A stretch of 64,000 nt of DNA from Ailurus styani (Eukaryota; Chordata; Mammalia; Carnivora; Ailuridae), in contig LNAC01000376.1 in the NCBI GenBank assembly GCA_002007465.1, positions 1,389,086 through 1,453,085 of the forward strand, read 5' to 3'. The notes beneath the pieces are model-generated. The model made no database searches and had not been told where the DNA came from. It was given only the letters and a program-made list of their open reading frames with translations. The stretch's first letter is position 1; every line of letters begins with the position of its first letter. Made by a program: the position numbers and the translations under genes. Positions 20,700 to 32,880 of this stretch are shown in pieces.

Positions 20700-23133
20700 C
20701 AGCAAGCTTTTGAGTACACTTAGGGGCTTTCTACCTATGGGGAGCCCTAAAAGACAACAACCTCAAAGGATGGTTTCTCAAAATCTAGAACACAGAATAT
20801 TCCTAGGCTCTCACTATTTAGATCATTTTAACTATCCTCAGAACAAGAGGAACAAGAGTTAAATGAATGGAGGAATAGCCACTGACCGGAGCAGACAGTG
20901 GAAGGTCAATTATTAAAGAGAGAAAATAGAACCAATCATTTTTTTGTTCCCCACTTTTCTGTGTGTGGGGGGGTAAAAAGCAGGAAAGAACATTGGATCA
21001 AGAAGCAGAGTGTAAAACAGACTGTCTAGGGTCAGACTGTTGGATTTCAATCCTCACTCTGCCATTTCTTAGCTGGGTAACCCTAGGCAGGTTACTTGAG
21101 CTCTCTGAATCTCAATTACTCCTCTGTAAAAGGGCAATTATAATAGTACTTCTCTCACAGACAGCTGGCATTAACATTTCCTAGCTATACAACATTGGAT
21201 GAGATTACAGGATTTTGAAGTAAGGGATAATATCCTGCTTGATAAATTGAACTTTTGTGAACCTCAAAGTATTCACGTACATAATGGAGAAAACAGTACC
21301 AATCTCATGAAATTGTTCTAAGTATTTTATGAATTCATAGATGTAAGTATTCTCCTAGCATCCTTCCGCCAGTAGGTACACTGTGTGAATTTTTTTCTCC
21401 TCCTTTTGCTGCTCAAACAATGTCTACTGGCTACTGACTTTATAAATTAGCATGCCTTTCTGGGCTCTGATCTCTTTGAACTAGAATTCACTCCAGCCTC
21501 TTCTTCCATTCTTCCTATGCCCCTACCCCCGATACAGCAGTGTCCATTCCATATTCTCCAAATAGTGCTGGGCATTTCCCACTTTTGTGCCGTCCCTCTC
21601 TTCGCCCTTCTCCAAATACTCCACTTCCTTATCAAATCCCAACTCTACACTTCTGTGATTTATAGAGAACCAAGATAAGTCTATAACCAAAAAAGTCTTC
21701 ATCAGGTATAGAATTAAACTATTCTTTGGGGATACTAAACACTTCAAGTCTTTAACATTTTACTACTTAAATCTAATCACCGCTAAGAACAAAATCTTAT
21801 ATCACTATTAGGTTTTTGTTTGTTTGTCTAGTGGCTAGAAGGTAGTAATTGATAGTAACTAAAAGAAGGATTCTAAACTCAGAGACTTTGGGTCTCCAGG
21901 AGTAGAGAAATAGATGCTATAACATAAAGTAGAAAGAGGTTAATTTCCATTTAGTTCATATTTTATTAGGACCACTTCTGTCTAGAATGCTATTTAAAAT
22001 ATTTCATTTTTCCTTAAAAAAAAGGCTTGTCTCTAGATCCATGCAGGTATTTTTCTTATTTTTTTAAGAAGATGTTTCAAAGGAGAAATTTTGAGGTCCC
22101 GAGAATATTTCATTTTATTATGTATGCCATATTGACTCATACTGCATTTTCAGATGCCTTTACTTTAATCTAAAAAGAAAAAAAAAAACAAGATTCCTTC
22201 TTTTCCACTGTCATGCTACTAGAAACAGAAGCAAGTCACTTCATTACGTAAAGTGTGGGCTGGTCAGGTCTGTAAGGGGGCATCAGGCAGGGATACTTAG
22301 TCCTCCCAGAGTTTTCCAATAACTCCATAATTTAAAAGATGTTAGGATTATTTGTTGGGAATTTTCTCAACTCATAATCCCGATTAGGTAAGGAGTTAGG
22401 ATACATAAACAACTATACAGAATCTTACACCTGAACTTGTGGGATGAGTTTCCAAATTCTCCCTAAGAAGCATGGGAAATGGCTTCCCCTCCAGCCAGCA
22501 GATACCCCCTCCTCTGTGCCCCATTTAATGCCCCACAGTCTGATATGCTTGCCTGGATATCCGCCCCTTGCCTCAAGTCACTGTCCAGGGTCACAAGGAG
22601 TTGGCTCTGAGAATGGCTGCTTCATATCTCAGCCTCCCAAACCACCATGGAGGCCAAGGTTATTCACCTCAAGCACATCGGGGGAAGTATCTCGCCCAGG
22701 ATGGGGTCACAACAGAAAAGATTTCTTATGATGTCACACGAATGACTGTTTTTCCAGCAACAAATTTTGCTGTCTTTCCTGCTTAACAAGTTCATGCTAG
22801 AACCATGTGTCTTATAATGTATATCATTAAGCCAAAGAGAGATACACATCATGTATATGTGTATTTATCTGTATAGATAGATGTATACACAACACACAGA
22901 GCATGTACTCTGACTACTGGTGACTGTAGCATAATGCATTTCCCCTGCATTTGTAAGAAAATTAAACATCTCTACTAAAAACTGTGTTTTCTTTCCATAG
23001 TTAAACAGACAGAAACTCAAGCTCAAAATAGGTGGAAGGAATTGAATTTGGCACACTGGAATAGTAGCATCAATAACAGTAGGTGTAACAAACTATTGCA
23101 AACCACAGCTTTTCTCTGAGTATTTTGTTAATT
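20700..23133. other. Intron 50: one MIR, otherwise unassigned
   Basis: A plus-strand MIR is at about 21000-21190 ('ctctgccatttcttagctgg', 'cctaggcaggttacttgagc'). The segment 22440-22790 is less AT-rich than its surroundings and may be an old LTR or DNA element, but no diagnostic end was found. (TA/GA)-rich stretches around 22800-22890. Confidence 0.5.
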
Positions 23134-23366
23134 AAAAGGTGTTGGCCTGGGCGCCTGGGTGGCTCAGTGGGTTAAAGCCGCTGCCTTCGGCTCAGGTCAT
23201 GATCCCAGGGTCCTGGGATGGAGGCCCACATCGGGCTCTCTGCTCAGCGGGGAGCCTGCTTCCTCCTCTCTCCTCTCTCTCTGCCTGCCTCTCTGCCTAC
23301 TTGTAATCTCTCTCTCTGTGTCAAATGAATAAATAAAATCTTTAAAAAAAAAAAAGGTGTTGGCCT
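23134..23366 (+). mobile_element. SINEC with 15-bp target-site duplication
   Basis: SINE body 23149-23351, close to the young subfamily ('gccgctgccttcggctcagg', 'ctctgctcagcggggagcct'). Flanks 'aaaaggtgttggcct' at 23134-23148 and 23352-23366 are identical, so the insertion is fairly recent. Confidence 0.95.
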
Positions 23367-23506
23367 TAGGAGGCAACTCTCATTTTTTCAAAAGCGTTTG
23401 AAGCATATTTCTCTAGTCTACAAATTTAATTGGTTTTAGGGGTACATGATTAGTCAGACTAACAGCTGTACTTAGAGCTTTAAAGGAGCTACTAAATCTT
23501 TAAAAA

Positions 23507-23530
23507 ACACACACACACACACACACACAC
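23507..23530. repeat. (CA)n microsatellite
   Basis: About twelve CA units. A length-variable marker candidate. Confidence 0.9.
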
Positions 23531-24400
23531 GATATGTTTGGCATACTTCCTTTGAAGTGTTCACACCTGGTTTTTCTGTAATTCACAGGTCTTCTTTGGT
23601 TGATCAAAAAGCAAGAAGCCCATATTCTCTTCCTTGCTTTGTTGTGTGAATGCGGGTAATGTTTTTGTTTTCCTGAATTCTGTAAGTGAAAAGTCAGTGG
23701 ACTGACTAAATGATAAATTATTGGACTCACACTAGCAAAAATACCTAAAAGTACCATTCTGTCTAGGTGGCCAGACTGCCTTACTGTTTCACATTATCAG
23801 TTATGGGAGAGACTGTTTAGTTACTTGCATATCAGCAATAGCTAAAGTAACTATGCTCCACATAGACATCACTGGGGAATATTTTTATTTTTGGCTTTTG
23901 AAAGAATGACATGTGGCTTAATGAAATATATACGAGTTTGGGAGTACATGTTAACAAAGTTAGGAATCATGTATGGACTGAAAAAGAAAATCTATTGTGC
24001 ATGGGGGAGGAAGAACCTCATTTCTTAGCTCTAAATATATATCATTTGCACATGCAGGTGGAAAATTAGAAATAAATGTTACAAATCCATAAATATTTAC
24101 CTTTATATTCTTTCTTACTCTAAAGAAGAAATAAAATAGGTGACTCAACTATCGTTGATTATTTTCATTTTAGCACAATAAGGGCATGTGCTCTCTGTGG
24201 GCAAGGCCTAGAGAATCAGACCTCAAGGATTCATATTACCCACCTGTATTTCTGGATTTTACAAAAAAAAATGATGTGGAAACCCTAGACTTTTAAAACT
24301 CAGTAATGCTACTTTATCACTTTTAACTGATTCTTTCCGGCTACTAAGAATATAATCCAAGTGAGAAATATTGCTGCTACTGGGAAGGAAGAGAGATTAC
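23531..24400. other. Intron 50, nothing recognised
   Basis: AT-rich sequence between the CA repeat and a MIR. No feature could be supported. Confidence 0.55.
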
Positions 24401-24404
24401 CACC

Positions 24405-24575
24405 AACACTATAACCACTATCATTTACTCAGCGTTTCTTATGTGCCAGGCAAGGTTATGTATAAGCCCCGTTATATTTAATTTTTACCCAACAATATTC
24501 AGGGTAGGTATTCTCATTTTACAGGAAGGTAATATCTGTTCCAGATCTCACATTAACAAGTGACAATGTGAAGAC
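24405..24575 (-). mobile_element. MIR
   Basis: Antisense MIR core: 'atcatttactcagcgtttct', 'tatgtgccaggcaaggttat', 'gtattctcattttacaggaa'. Strongly matches the family layout despite divergence. Confidence 0.8.
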
Positions 24576-24994
24576 AATATGATTAATCAGGACACATATT
24601 TCTAAAAATTATCTGGTCATCTGATACTTTTTCTACATGTCTCATTCAATATAAAAATTATTAACTAGTCAAATACTTTAGGCTTCAAGAGCTACAGTTT
24701 ACCATATATAGTTCCCACTAAATACATCTAATATCCATTCTAGCTGGGGAGAAATCACCTTGAATGAGCCACAAAAACATGGATTATAGCAATGAAGTGT
24801 ATCTGGCTTCCTCCCCCAAGTTCAATGTTATTCTTGAGGAATAACGCCAAGGTGACTTCACCCAAACACGTATTCTTTTTTCACTAATTTGAAGACAGAA
24901 ATAACCCTTGTCTTTTCTTTTTTCATTTGGTGTCTTCTAAGTACCCTTCTATGTCACATTATATAAATTTTTTCCCACATGCATTTAGTAGAAA

Positions 24995-25182
24995 GCTAGG
25001 TTTCTCAACCTGAGCACTACTGACATTTTGGTCTGTATAGTTCTTTGGTGTGTGTTGTCATGTGTACTGCAGGATGTTTATCAGTACCCTTGGCCACAGC
25101 ACCTTCACAGTTGTGACAACCAGTCATGTATCCAGTCATGATTGAATGTCCCCTAAAGGGAGACATTTACCACTGACCAAAG
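24995..25182. mobile_element. MER20-type hAT DNA transposon
   Basis: 'aggtttctcaacctgagcac', 'actgacattttggtctgtat', 'gtgtactgcaggatgtttat', 'agttgtgacaaccagtcatg' and 'gaatgtcccctaaagggaga' follow MER20 in order. A non-autonomous element with no coding capacity. Confidence 0.75.
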
Positions 25183-25221
25183 GATTTTTCGATTTTTCCC
25201 CTCTCTCTTCCCTTCCTATAG

Positions 25222-25256
25222 TATATGTGTGTGTGCGTGTGTGTGTGTGTGTGTGT
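25222..25256. repeat. (TG)n microsatellite
   Basis: Alternating TG with one CG interruption, about 17 units. Confidence 0.9.
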
Positions 25257-25529
25257 TTCATATACTTGTTTAGCCTCTTTACTGGACATCTTTTATGTCT
25301 ATCCAAGTTTGAATTCTCTTATATCTTAGAAGTATAGGTTAAGTGAAATTTTTAAGTGCTTCTTTTACGTACACGATATAGGACAGGGACTGAAGAAACA
25401 GTAAATATCCAAAGCTAAAGCTACCAAGGAACGCTGAATGATATTACATAGGAAAGGCTTTGGTGATAAAAATAAAAGTCTCTCTGGTAGAGAATAAATG
25501 TCCACAAATTCTCTTCTTTCCTGCACCTA

Positions 25530-25983
25530 GAGCTTTGTAATAAGATGTTCCAGATCCTCCCAACAAGAACTATAGTATATTTCTCTACTGCTTGAATATG
25601 GATTGGCCAAGTGACTTGTTTTGGCCAAAAGAGTATTAATAAACAGGACACAAGCAAAGGCTTGAGAAATGCTTGGACACTGGGCTGTTTGGCTATCCTT
25701 TCACCACTATGTGAACTATGCTAGCTTACTAAGTAATGATAGACAAGTGACTCTGTCATACCCAATGCGTCATCCAACAACCAAGTGCTAGACACATGAG
25801 TGAGGCCAACAACTACCAGCTGACTATAAATACACAAATGAGTCTGGGTGAGACCAGTAAAAGAACCATCTAGATAAGCCTGGCCCAAAGCAGACCCCTA
25901 AATTCATGAGCAAAATATAGGATTTTTATTTTGAGCCACTACCTTTGGGGGGTATCTTGTTACACAGCAATAAATAATTGATA
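25530..25983 (+). mobile_element. MLT1-type (ERVL-MaLR) LTR
   Basis: The 3' end 'tttttattttgagccactac' through 'cagcaataaataattgatac' is the characteristic MLT1 terminus, and 'tatggattggccaagtgact' fits the interior. It is a solitary old LTR; no internal retroviral sequence is next to it. The 5' edge is uncertain. Confidence 0.75.
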
Positions 25984-26153
25984 CAGCATCCATTTCTGCC
26001 TATCAAAGACATGTATCCAAAACAGGATTAAAATGCCTCTACCATGGCTACAGAAATCAAACAAATGCTGACATAGCAAAGACAACACAGCTAAGAAAAA
26101 GTCTTCATATTCAAGAAGGGCAATGACTTCAGTAAAAATTTAATAAAAATTAG

Positions 26154-26346
26154 GGTGCCTGGGTGGCTCAGTGGGTTAAACCTCTGCCTTAGGCTCAGGT
26201 CATGATCTCAGGGTCCTGGGATCGAGTCCCATATCAGGCTCTCTGCTCAGCAGGGAGCCTGCTTCCCACCCCCCGCCCCCGCCTGCCTCTCTGCCTACTT
26301 GTGATCTCTCTCTTTGTCAAATAAATAAATAAAATCTTTAAAAAAA
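26154..26346 (+). mobile_element. SINEC
   Basis: Head 'gggtgcctgggtggctcagt', C-rich insertion in the middle (about 26268-26281), 'gcctacttgtgatctctctc' and tail 'aaataaataaataaaatctt'. Inserted in a TAAAAATT-rich target; the duplication 'aaaaattag' is visible but short. Confidence 0.93.
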
Positions 26347-26797
26347 TTAGTAAAAATTCACTTTTAGTGCACATTTAACTTTGCAAATGAACAAAGTAGA
26401 GAACCTAATAAAGACAGTCATGAAACAGGGAGCCCAGTGCAGAAGACAAGGGAAGAAAAGCCAGACCAGATCATAATGAAGAGTATGCTACTGATAAAGG
26501 ATGATTGTTGATTCCAAAATCCACTTTTCCATTTGGGTATAACCATATAGGGAACACTGTACAGTTCTCATTAGAGGAAAAATATTGCTTTTCTATTGAA
26601 AATGGTAACACTTTAAAAAAATTCCTGAACTGAAGAACCCAATCTGTTGTTTATTTATTAATTGCTCCTAACTATTAGATATGTGATTTTATAGCCAAGC
26701 ATGAGCAAAACCAAGTAAGCAGCCCTCTACACAATTTAGTCTAAAGTAGTCTCTTATTTTGGGGGCAAGTTACATTTTTACTCTAAATAGTAAAATA

Positions 26798-26841
26798 ACT
26801 AGCAATGAGTTTTTTAAAAAAAAGATTTTATTTATTTATTT

Positions 26842-26895
<54 letters not shown>

Positions 26896-27042
26896 NCAGC
26901 AGATAGAGGGAGAAGCAGACTCTCCGTGGAGCAGGGAACCCAATGCGGGGCTCCATCCAAGGACCCTAGGATCATGACCTGAGCCAAAGGCAGACATTTA
27001 ACTGACTGAGCCACCCAGGCATCCCACTAGCTATGAGTTTTT
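26798..27042 (-). mobile_element. SINEC with expanded (GA)n and an N
   Basis: SINE about 26815-27025, antisense: T-run, 'gattttatttatttatttga', then a (GA)n run from about 26845 to 26895 that ends in N (26896), then 'gatcatgacctgagccaaag' and 'actgagccacccaggcatcc'. Flanks actagcaatgagttttt (26798 on) and actagctatgagttttt (27026-27042) form a 17-bp duplication with one mismatch. The GA run is longer than in its relatives and was not fully resolved. Confidence 0.93.
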
Positions 27043-27049
27043 AAGGTTG

Positions 27050-27690
27050 TTATATTGTGCCATGCCTTCATAAGCCTCACTTGTAAGGTGAAGTCAGCTA
27101 CTTAATGTGTTAGATTTATCTTTTCCTTCCTCACCAAAACCACTGCAATGTCTGACACATAGTAGGGTCTCAACCAACATTTGCTGCTGTTGTTATCAAA
27201 ATTAGCAAGAGGCACAATGTACAAAGCACTACATTATGGAGAACATTAAGGGATGGAGATATACATATACAGAGAGATACAGAGAGACAGAGAGAGGTGG
27301 GGAGAGGCAGACTGATTATCAGAGTTTTAATCTGCAGTTTCATCAGGCAGAACAAAAACAGAGAAACCATCGGCTCCAATATAAATGAAGCAGTATTAAG
27401 TAGTCATAAAATGTAGATTCTCTTTTTCTGAATTCATAATACCTTATATTTCTACAGAACTTTAAACAGTATAAAAATGTATTTTTAGTCATTTTCTCTG
27501 TTGATTCTTCACCACAACACTGGGATCTGGGCAGGGAGAGCATCATTCTATGAACTGGCAAAAGAGGAAACTAAAATTAGGATAAATTAACATCCTTTTC
27601 CAAAATCAAAATCTAGTAAATTAGATAGAAGTTTCCAAGCAATCTATATTTTAAGAATGAAGGCTTGGACTTGAGTGATTAAAAGGGAAT
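27050..27690. other. Intron 50: short L2 end, otherwise unassigned
   Basis: 27110-27195 reads like an L2 3' end ('ctgacacatagtagggtctc', 'aaccaacatttgctgctg'). A MIR-like antisense stretch around 27440-27600 ('gatctgggcagggagagcat') is possible but weak. A GA-rich run is at 27258-27300. Confidence 0.45.
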
Positions 27691-27692
27691 TC

Positions 27693-27870
27693 ATGAAAAA
27701 TAAATAACCCCATTAAAAATCTGCAAAGGAGTTGAATAGACATTTCCCCAAAGAAGATGTATGAATGGCCGACAAGCAATGAAAAGATGCTCAACATCAC
27801 TCCTCATCAGGGAAATGCAAATCAAAACCATGCTGAGATATCACCTCACACCTGTTCAGACGGCTGCTAT

Positions 27871-27919
<49 letters not shown>

Positions 27920-28275
27920 AATGTTAGTGAGAATGTGGAAAAACTGGAGTCCTCGTGCACTGTTAGTGGGAATAGGAAATAGTGCAACTGCTCTGGAAAA
28001 CAGTATGGAGGTTCCTCAAAAAAATTAAGAACAGAACTACCCTATGACCAGAGCATTCCCACTTGTGAATCTACATCTAAAAGAATTGAAAACAGGATCT
28101 CAAAGACAGAGAGATATTTGGACACTCCTATGTTCATGACATTATTCACAATAGCCAAGAGCTGGAAACAACCTAAATGTCCACTGATGGATACAAAAAA
28201 TGGGCTGTATCCATACAATAAAATATTATTCAGCCTTAAAGAAGAAGAAAATTCTGTTATTTGCTACAGAGTTTG
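27693..28275 (+). mobile_element. L1 (L1M-type) 3' part of ORF2 / 3' UTR, with (GA)n
   Basis: 'ttgaatagacatttccccaa', 'gggaaatgcaaatcaaaacc', 'tatcacctcacacctgttca' and, later, 'cactcctatgttcatgacat' and 'cacaatagccaagagctgga' are classic L1 3' sequence. A GA microsatellite (27875-27917) has grown inside the conserved 'ggctgctatca' region. No tail or target-site repeat was found. Confidence 0.85.
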
Positions 28276-28532
28276 TTCTTGTAAGATGAATAATTTCTAG
28301 AGATCTTTTGTACAACAGTGTGCATATAGTAAATGCTACTGTACCATCTACTTTAAAATGGTTAAGATAGTAAATTTTGTGTTAATGTGTTTTTTGCCAC
28401 ATTTTGAAAAAGTGAAATCCATGCACCAGGCAAAATATGAACATTATTCTTTCCCTTCCAGGTTGAGGAGATTTAAAAGAAATCTTTGAATACCAAAATA
28501 AAGACCATCTTATAAATAAGAGTGGTTCTGAT

Positions 28533-28773
28533 GGGGTGCCTGGGGGACTCAGTTGGTTAAGCATCTGACTCTTGATTTCAGCTCAGGTCATAATCTCGGG
28601 GTTCTGAGATCCAGTCCTGTGTTGTGCACCGCCAGCCCGTCACGGCCCCTGCTCAGCTCAGCAGGCAGTCTTCTTCTCTCTCTCTCTCTCCCCTTCTCCC
28701 TTTGCCTCTCCCCCTGCTCGTGACCTTTCTCTCTCTCTCTCTCTCTCAGATAAATAAATAAATCTTTTTTAAA
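28533..28773 (+). mobile_element. SINEC, older subfamily
   Basis: Head 'ggggtgcctgggggactcag', 'tgactcttgatttcagctca', expanded CT runs, tail 'gataaataaataaatctttt'. Flanking agtggttctgat / agtgcttctgat is an imperfect target-site repeat, consistent with greater age. Confidence 0.9.
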
Positions 28774-28904
28774 AGAGAGTGCTTCTGATATACTAAAGCC
28801 CAATGGAAAATGACCAATTCATTTTTCTGTCATTACTACTCCTTTATATCCTCTTTGTAACATTTGTGGGGTAAGCAGAATATGCCAAAACCTACCTGTA
28901 GTGG

Positions 28905-29275
28905 ATACTATGATGCTCCATTGAGGTTTTCTCCTGGAGCAGATGGATCCCAGATACTATTAATAATGACTGTTAATGGATTATAGCTGCATTTCTTCCT
29001 GGGGCTTGCTCTTAGTGCATGGATAGCAAGTTCAAGCTCATGTGCCTAACTGAAGACAGCACTGAAGAACAAACCCAACTCCACGGCTTCCTGACAGATT
29101 GGCTTACACTATTGTAGCAAGTGCACTGTATGTCAGCTTCTCCCCTTTGCCCAATACTGCCCCCCTCATTTTCTTGCAGGTAGATCTACCAAGAATACTT
29201 CCCAGTAACATTCTGTATGCAACTTTTGGTCTCAGTGACTGCTTTCCAAGGAATCCAACCTAAGACACAATTCCT
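28905..29275 (+). mobile_element. Possible ancient LTR
   Basis: The ending 'tttccaaggaatccaaccta' plus 'agaca' resembles the 3' end of old mammalian LTRs. The interior is not diagnostic and the family is not named. Confidence 0.3.
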
Positions 29276-30427
29276 TTGCTCTATGTACATAATAGTTTAT
29301 TTCTCATATCTAAAAGTAACATGATATTTCTAGTCTTTCAATCTTAGAACAGCATTTAAAATTAATTGTTTACTAGTATCGGATGTTATAACATTCAATC
29401 TTTAACTGAATGCTTTGGAAAATGACAAAAAACATGCAGAGGATTGGTGGCATATTTCTTGCTTATGGGCTTATAACAAGTTTTATACTCTTTGGTTATA
29501 CTTGAGTTTCAATTTATCATCTGAGTTGCAGTTTAAGAGAAATCTAAACACATCCTATAACTAAAACACCAAAGAGCTTGACAAATCCAAATACTGACAT
29601 CTTGAACTCTGTCTCCATAATGACATTGGAACGTAACCACTCTCTTGTGTTGGTTTGTGGTGACTGTGCTGGGCTAAACTTAGCTTCTCAAGTTCTGGGT
29701 CAGTAAACATATTATGAACTACAGGTATGGCAAACACGGCAACTGAAGTAGTGAAACTAGCTACATCAAAACAAATTCTTGTCTTCATTTAACTTGTAGA
29801 AAAGCACACCATGCCCATAAGTGCAATAATGACCAAATATATAATAGGAACCAAAATTCAAAGGTAGGAAACAAGTATCAATTACACAGGGAAAACTGCC
29901 TGTAATAAGCACAAAAATAAGATTGTGATGTGTGTTTATTTAAGTTATGCCCACCAAACCATCTCAAATCCCATTTCAAAGTAAAATAATAAATAAAAAC
30001 ATATTGTTCAATGGTTATAAATCATGCTATTGGAATGGCAAAACTCCCAGGAGCAATAGCGTGGCAGTTTTCATGCACATACTTGCTATTGCTTTGGACT
30101 TGAATCTCATTGTCTTAATCTTTTGGATGAATGTGTTTCAAATGAAGACGCTAAAGAGAACCTGGAAAAGCCCTGAGTCTACAGTTTATGGTTTCTAAAA
30201 TAGGAATGTAGCATACTTTGTTTTAAAAAGATCTATGAAGCTGTACTGTTGTAGAGTTGAGTTTATTCTAAACCTCTTATTTTTGCTGCTTAAGATTAGA
30301 AAATTTCATCAGATCAGGGCTACTGTTAATTACTCTAAAAAATCTGTAATCTGTAAATCATTCAACCCCTACTAATACCAGTACTTTTTCTACGATGGCA
30401 ACATTTTACAGAAAAGATATTGGGAGA
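29276..30427. other. Intron 50, nothing recognised
   Basis: AT-rich sequence with no supported repeat or gene. Confidence 0.55.
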
Positions 30428-30627
30428 GGCACCTGGGTGGCTCAGTCCATCAAGCATCTGACTCTTGATTTCAGCTCAGATCATGATCCCAGGGTCATGG
30501 GATTGAGCCCCACATTGGGCTCTGTGCTCAGTGCAGAGTCTGGTTCTCCCTCTCCCTCTGCTTCTTTCCTGCTCACACACACGCTTTCTCTCTCACTCTC
30601 TCTCAAATAAATAAATAAAATCTTTTT
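30428..30627 (+). mobile_element. SINEC, older subfamily
   Basis: Head 'ggcacctgggtggctcagtc', 'tctgactcttgatttcagct', 'ccctctgcttctttcctgct', tail 'aaataaataaataaaatctt'. Target-site repeat not clear. Confidence 0.92.
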
Positions 30628-30709
30628 ACAAAGATACAGAATTACACCAAATTTTGCATTTTAAAATATTACTTGAAAATAAATTTTCAAATAAATAAAG
30701 TTATACTTC

Positions 30710-30771
30710 AGATTCAAATACTTTAAGTTAATTACACACCAGATTCAAATACTTTAAGTTAATTACACACT
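30710..30771. repeat. 31-bp tandem duplication
   Basis: Unit beginning 'agattcaaatactttaagtt' and ending 'aattacacac(c)' is present twice in tandem with at most one difference at the end. Confidence 0.95.
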
Positions 30772-30912
30772 CCACAATAGAAAATAATGGTATTTTTTTT
30801 TCTATTAGGAGAAAGGTAACAATCTTTAAAACTTATGTTTCCTTTATCCTGAGATATTTTGGTAAGAGCTAGAAGTAAATATGTATTTGCTCTACTGTTA
30901 ATATTATAACCT

Positions 30913-31139
30913 ATATTGCCTCATTATTTTTTTAAAGATTTTATTTATTTATTTGACAGAGAGAGAGATCACAAGTAGGCAGAGAGGCAGGCAGAGAGAG
31001 AGGAGGAAGCAGGCTCCCCGCTGAGCAGGGAGCCTGATGCGGGCCTTGATCCCGGGACCCTGAGATCATGACCTGAGCCAAAGGCAGAGGCTTTAACCCA
31101 CTGAGCCACCCAGGCACCCCAATATTGGCTCATTATTTT
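30913..31139 (-). mobile_element. SINEC with 18-bp target-site duplication
   Basis: SINE 30931-31121, antisense: 'gattttatttatttatttga', 'cacaagtaggcagagaggca', 'gatcatgacctgagccaaag', 'actgagccacccaggcaccc'. Flanks atattgcctcattatttt (30913-30930) and atattggctcattatttt (31122-31139) differ at one base. Confidence 0.95.
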
Positions 31140-32290
31140 AAGACCAAAAGACATAAAGGGGGAATTAAGTTATGTTTTAGAATCTCTAGCTTGTTAGGTG
31201 AAAGTAAGTCATATGAAAGAAAGAAAATAAACCTAACTGAAACATTAACTCTTATCTAGGGTTTATCAAACTAGAGAAAATAGAAAGCAAAGGAACTATG
31301 CAGTTTTGAGGAACATATACATGTGTATATAGCTTTAAGTTGGTAAAATTCTTTATTTTTGCCGTTATGTGGTAGAAAGAATGAAAAAAGTCACCAAAGT
31401 TGTTTTTCCTACTTTGCCTTCCCTCAAAGCCATGATTATGTTACATTTCAGTAGCTATTCTTCATAACAGAGTGTTACTTTCTATAAATTTAATAGATAA
31501 AATACATGTTTTATGCAATATAAAAAGCCCAGCAGAAGCAAATAGCTAGCCAGGAAGGCCAATTCCCAAAGAAAAAGTAGGGCTAACATACTACTTGGAG
31601 CTTGATGTTCCCATTCAAGTTGAATTACAATTGGAATGGAAGGAAGGGCATAAAGACCGAAGCCCTCAGAGACCCTATGGCTGAGATGGATAACCTTTGT
31701 GACTGACCATGGGGGCCTGAGGTTACCACAACTGGGTGACTTTAACAGGTGATATGGTAATAAGTCAGGGCTCTATCATTCATCTATTTTCAGGAATGAT
31801 CTTTTGGGGCTTACTGATTCAGATTCTCATCACACCAAATCACAAAAATAATAAGTAAATCATTTTATAAAAATAAGTTATCAGTGACTTCATTTCCAAT
31901 GCCTTGTAGGTATGTTACGAACACTTGAAAAGATTTTCTGAAAAGTTTGTCTATTTGATATACCTATGATCATAGATGCTATATCTGGTAGTATTCTCAA
32001 AAGCTGTGTCATTAAAAAAAATTCCCATCCCTTAGCAATGAAGGAAAAACCAAGGTCCAAAGTGTTAGATGGTTTCTCCAAGATTCCCAGGCTACAGCTG
32101 ACAAGAGACCAAATGAGGACCAGATCTCAGGCCTATCCTTTCCTAATTCAGTTATCTTTTTACTGTTCCAGTGGTTTACAAAATTATGAGCACGACTTTA
32201 AAATCTCAAATATAATCACATACCTATGCATAATAATTGTGTATCTAGTATGCATAGACTGAGAATAAAAGTTACAAAAATCAATTTATT
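31140..32290. other. Intron 50, nothing recognised
   Basis: No repeat or gene could be supported; 31540-31760 is slightly GC-richer without diagnostic motifs. Confidence 0.5.
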
Positions 32291-32505
32291 CTGAATTTGG
32301 TAATACTTTTTAAAAAAATTTTTAAATTTATTTAAATTATATTTATTTATTTGAGAAAGAGAGCAGAACAAGAAAGAGCAGGAGCAGAGGTGAGGGGTAG
32401 AGGGAGAAGGAAAAGCAGACTCATCCCGGGACCCTGGGATCATGACCTGAGCTGAAGGCAGACCCTTAACCAACTGAGCCACCCAGGTGCCCTGAATTTG
32501 GTAAT
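32291..32505 (-). mobile_element. SINEC with 14-bp target-site duplication
   Basis: SINE 32305-32491, antisense, with an AT-rich tail and 'ggatcatgacctgagctgaa'. Flanked by 'ctgaatttggtaat' at 32291-32304 and 32492-32505. Confidence 0.93.
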
Positions 32506-32880
32506 TCTTCAATATGATTTCGCATTTTTTTAAATTGCAGTAGCATTCATATTGCTTTGAAAATATCTACTACATTTATGTGGGAGACAAATCACTTATT
32601 TGATCCACATTCAATATTTGACGTGCTCAGAGATTTGAGAAATCCTTTCCATGATTCTGGGAAATCTCCATTATCTCCAGCCCCTAGGTTGGGAACCTCT
32701 GAAATGTCAAGCACTACCTCACAATACTACTCTGATCCACTATCTTCAAAACTCCCATTCCTTCTCCGTAAAGTTGGTTTCAGTTTCAGTGTTAAGTAAC
32801 AACGATATCATAATCTTTTGAAGATGGGTAGTGTCAAAGCCAGAAAAAACTCAATTTTTGAAATGGCTTATTACTTTTAT

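Noticed and set aside
24995..25182. MER20 copy as an enhancer
   Set aside because: Some MER20 copies are regulatory in placental tissue, but nothing in this sequence shows activity.
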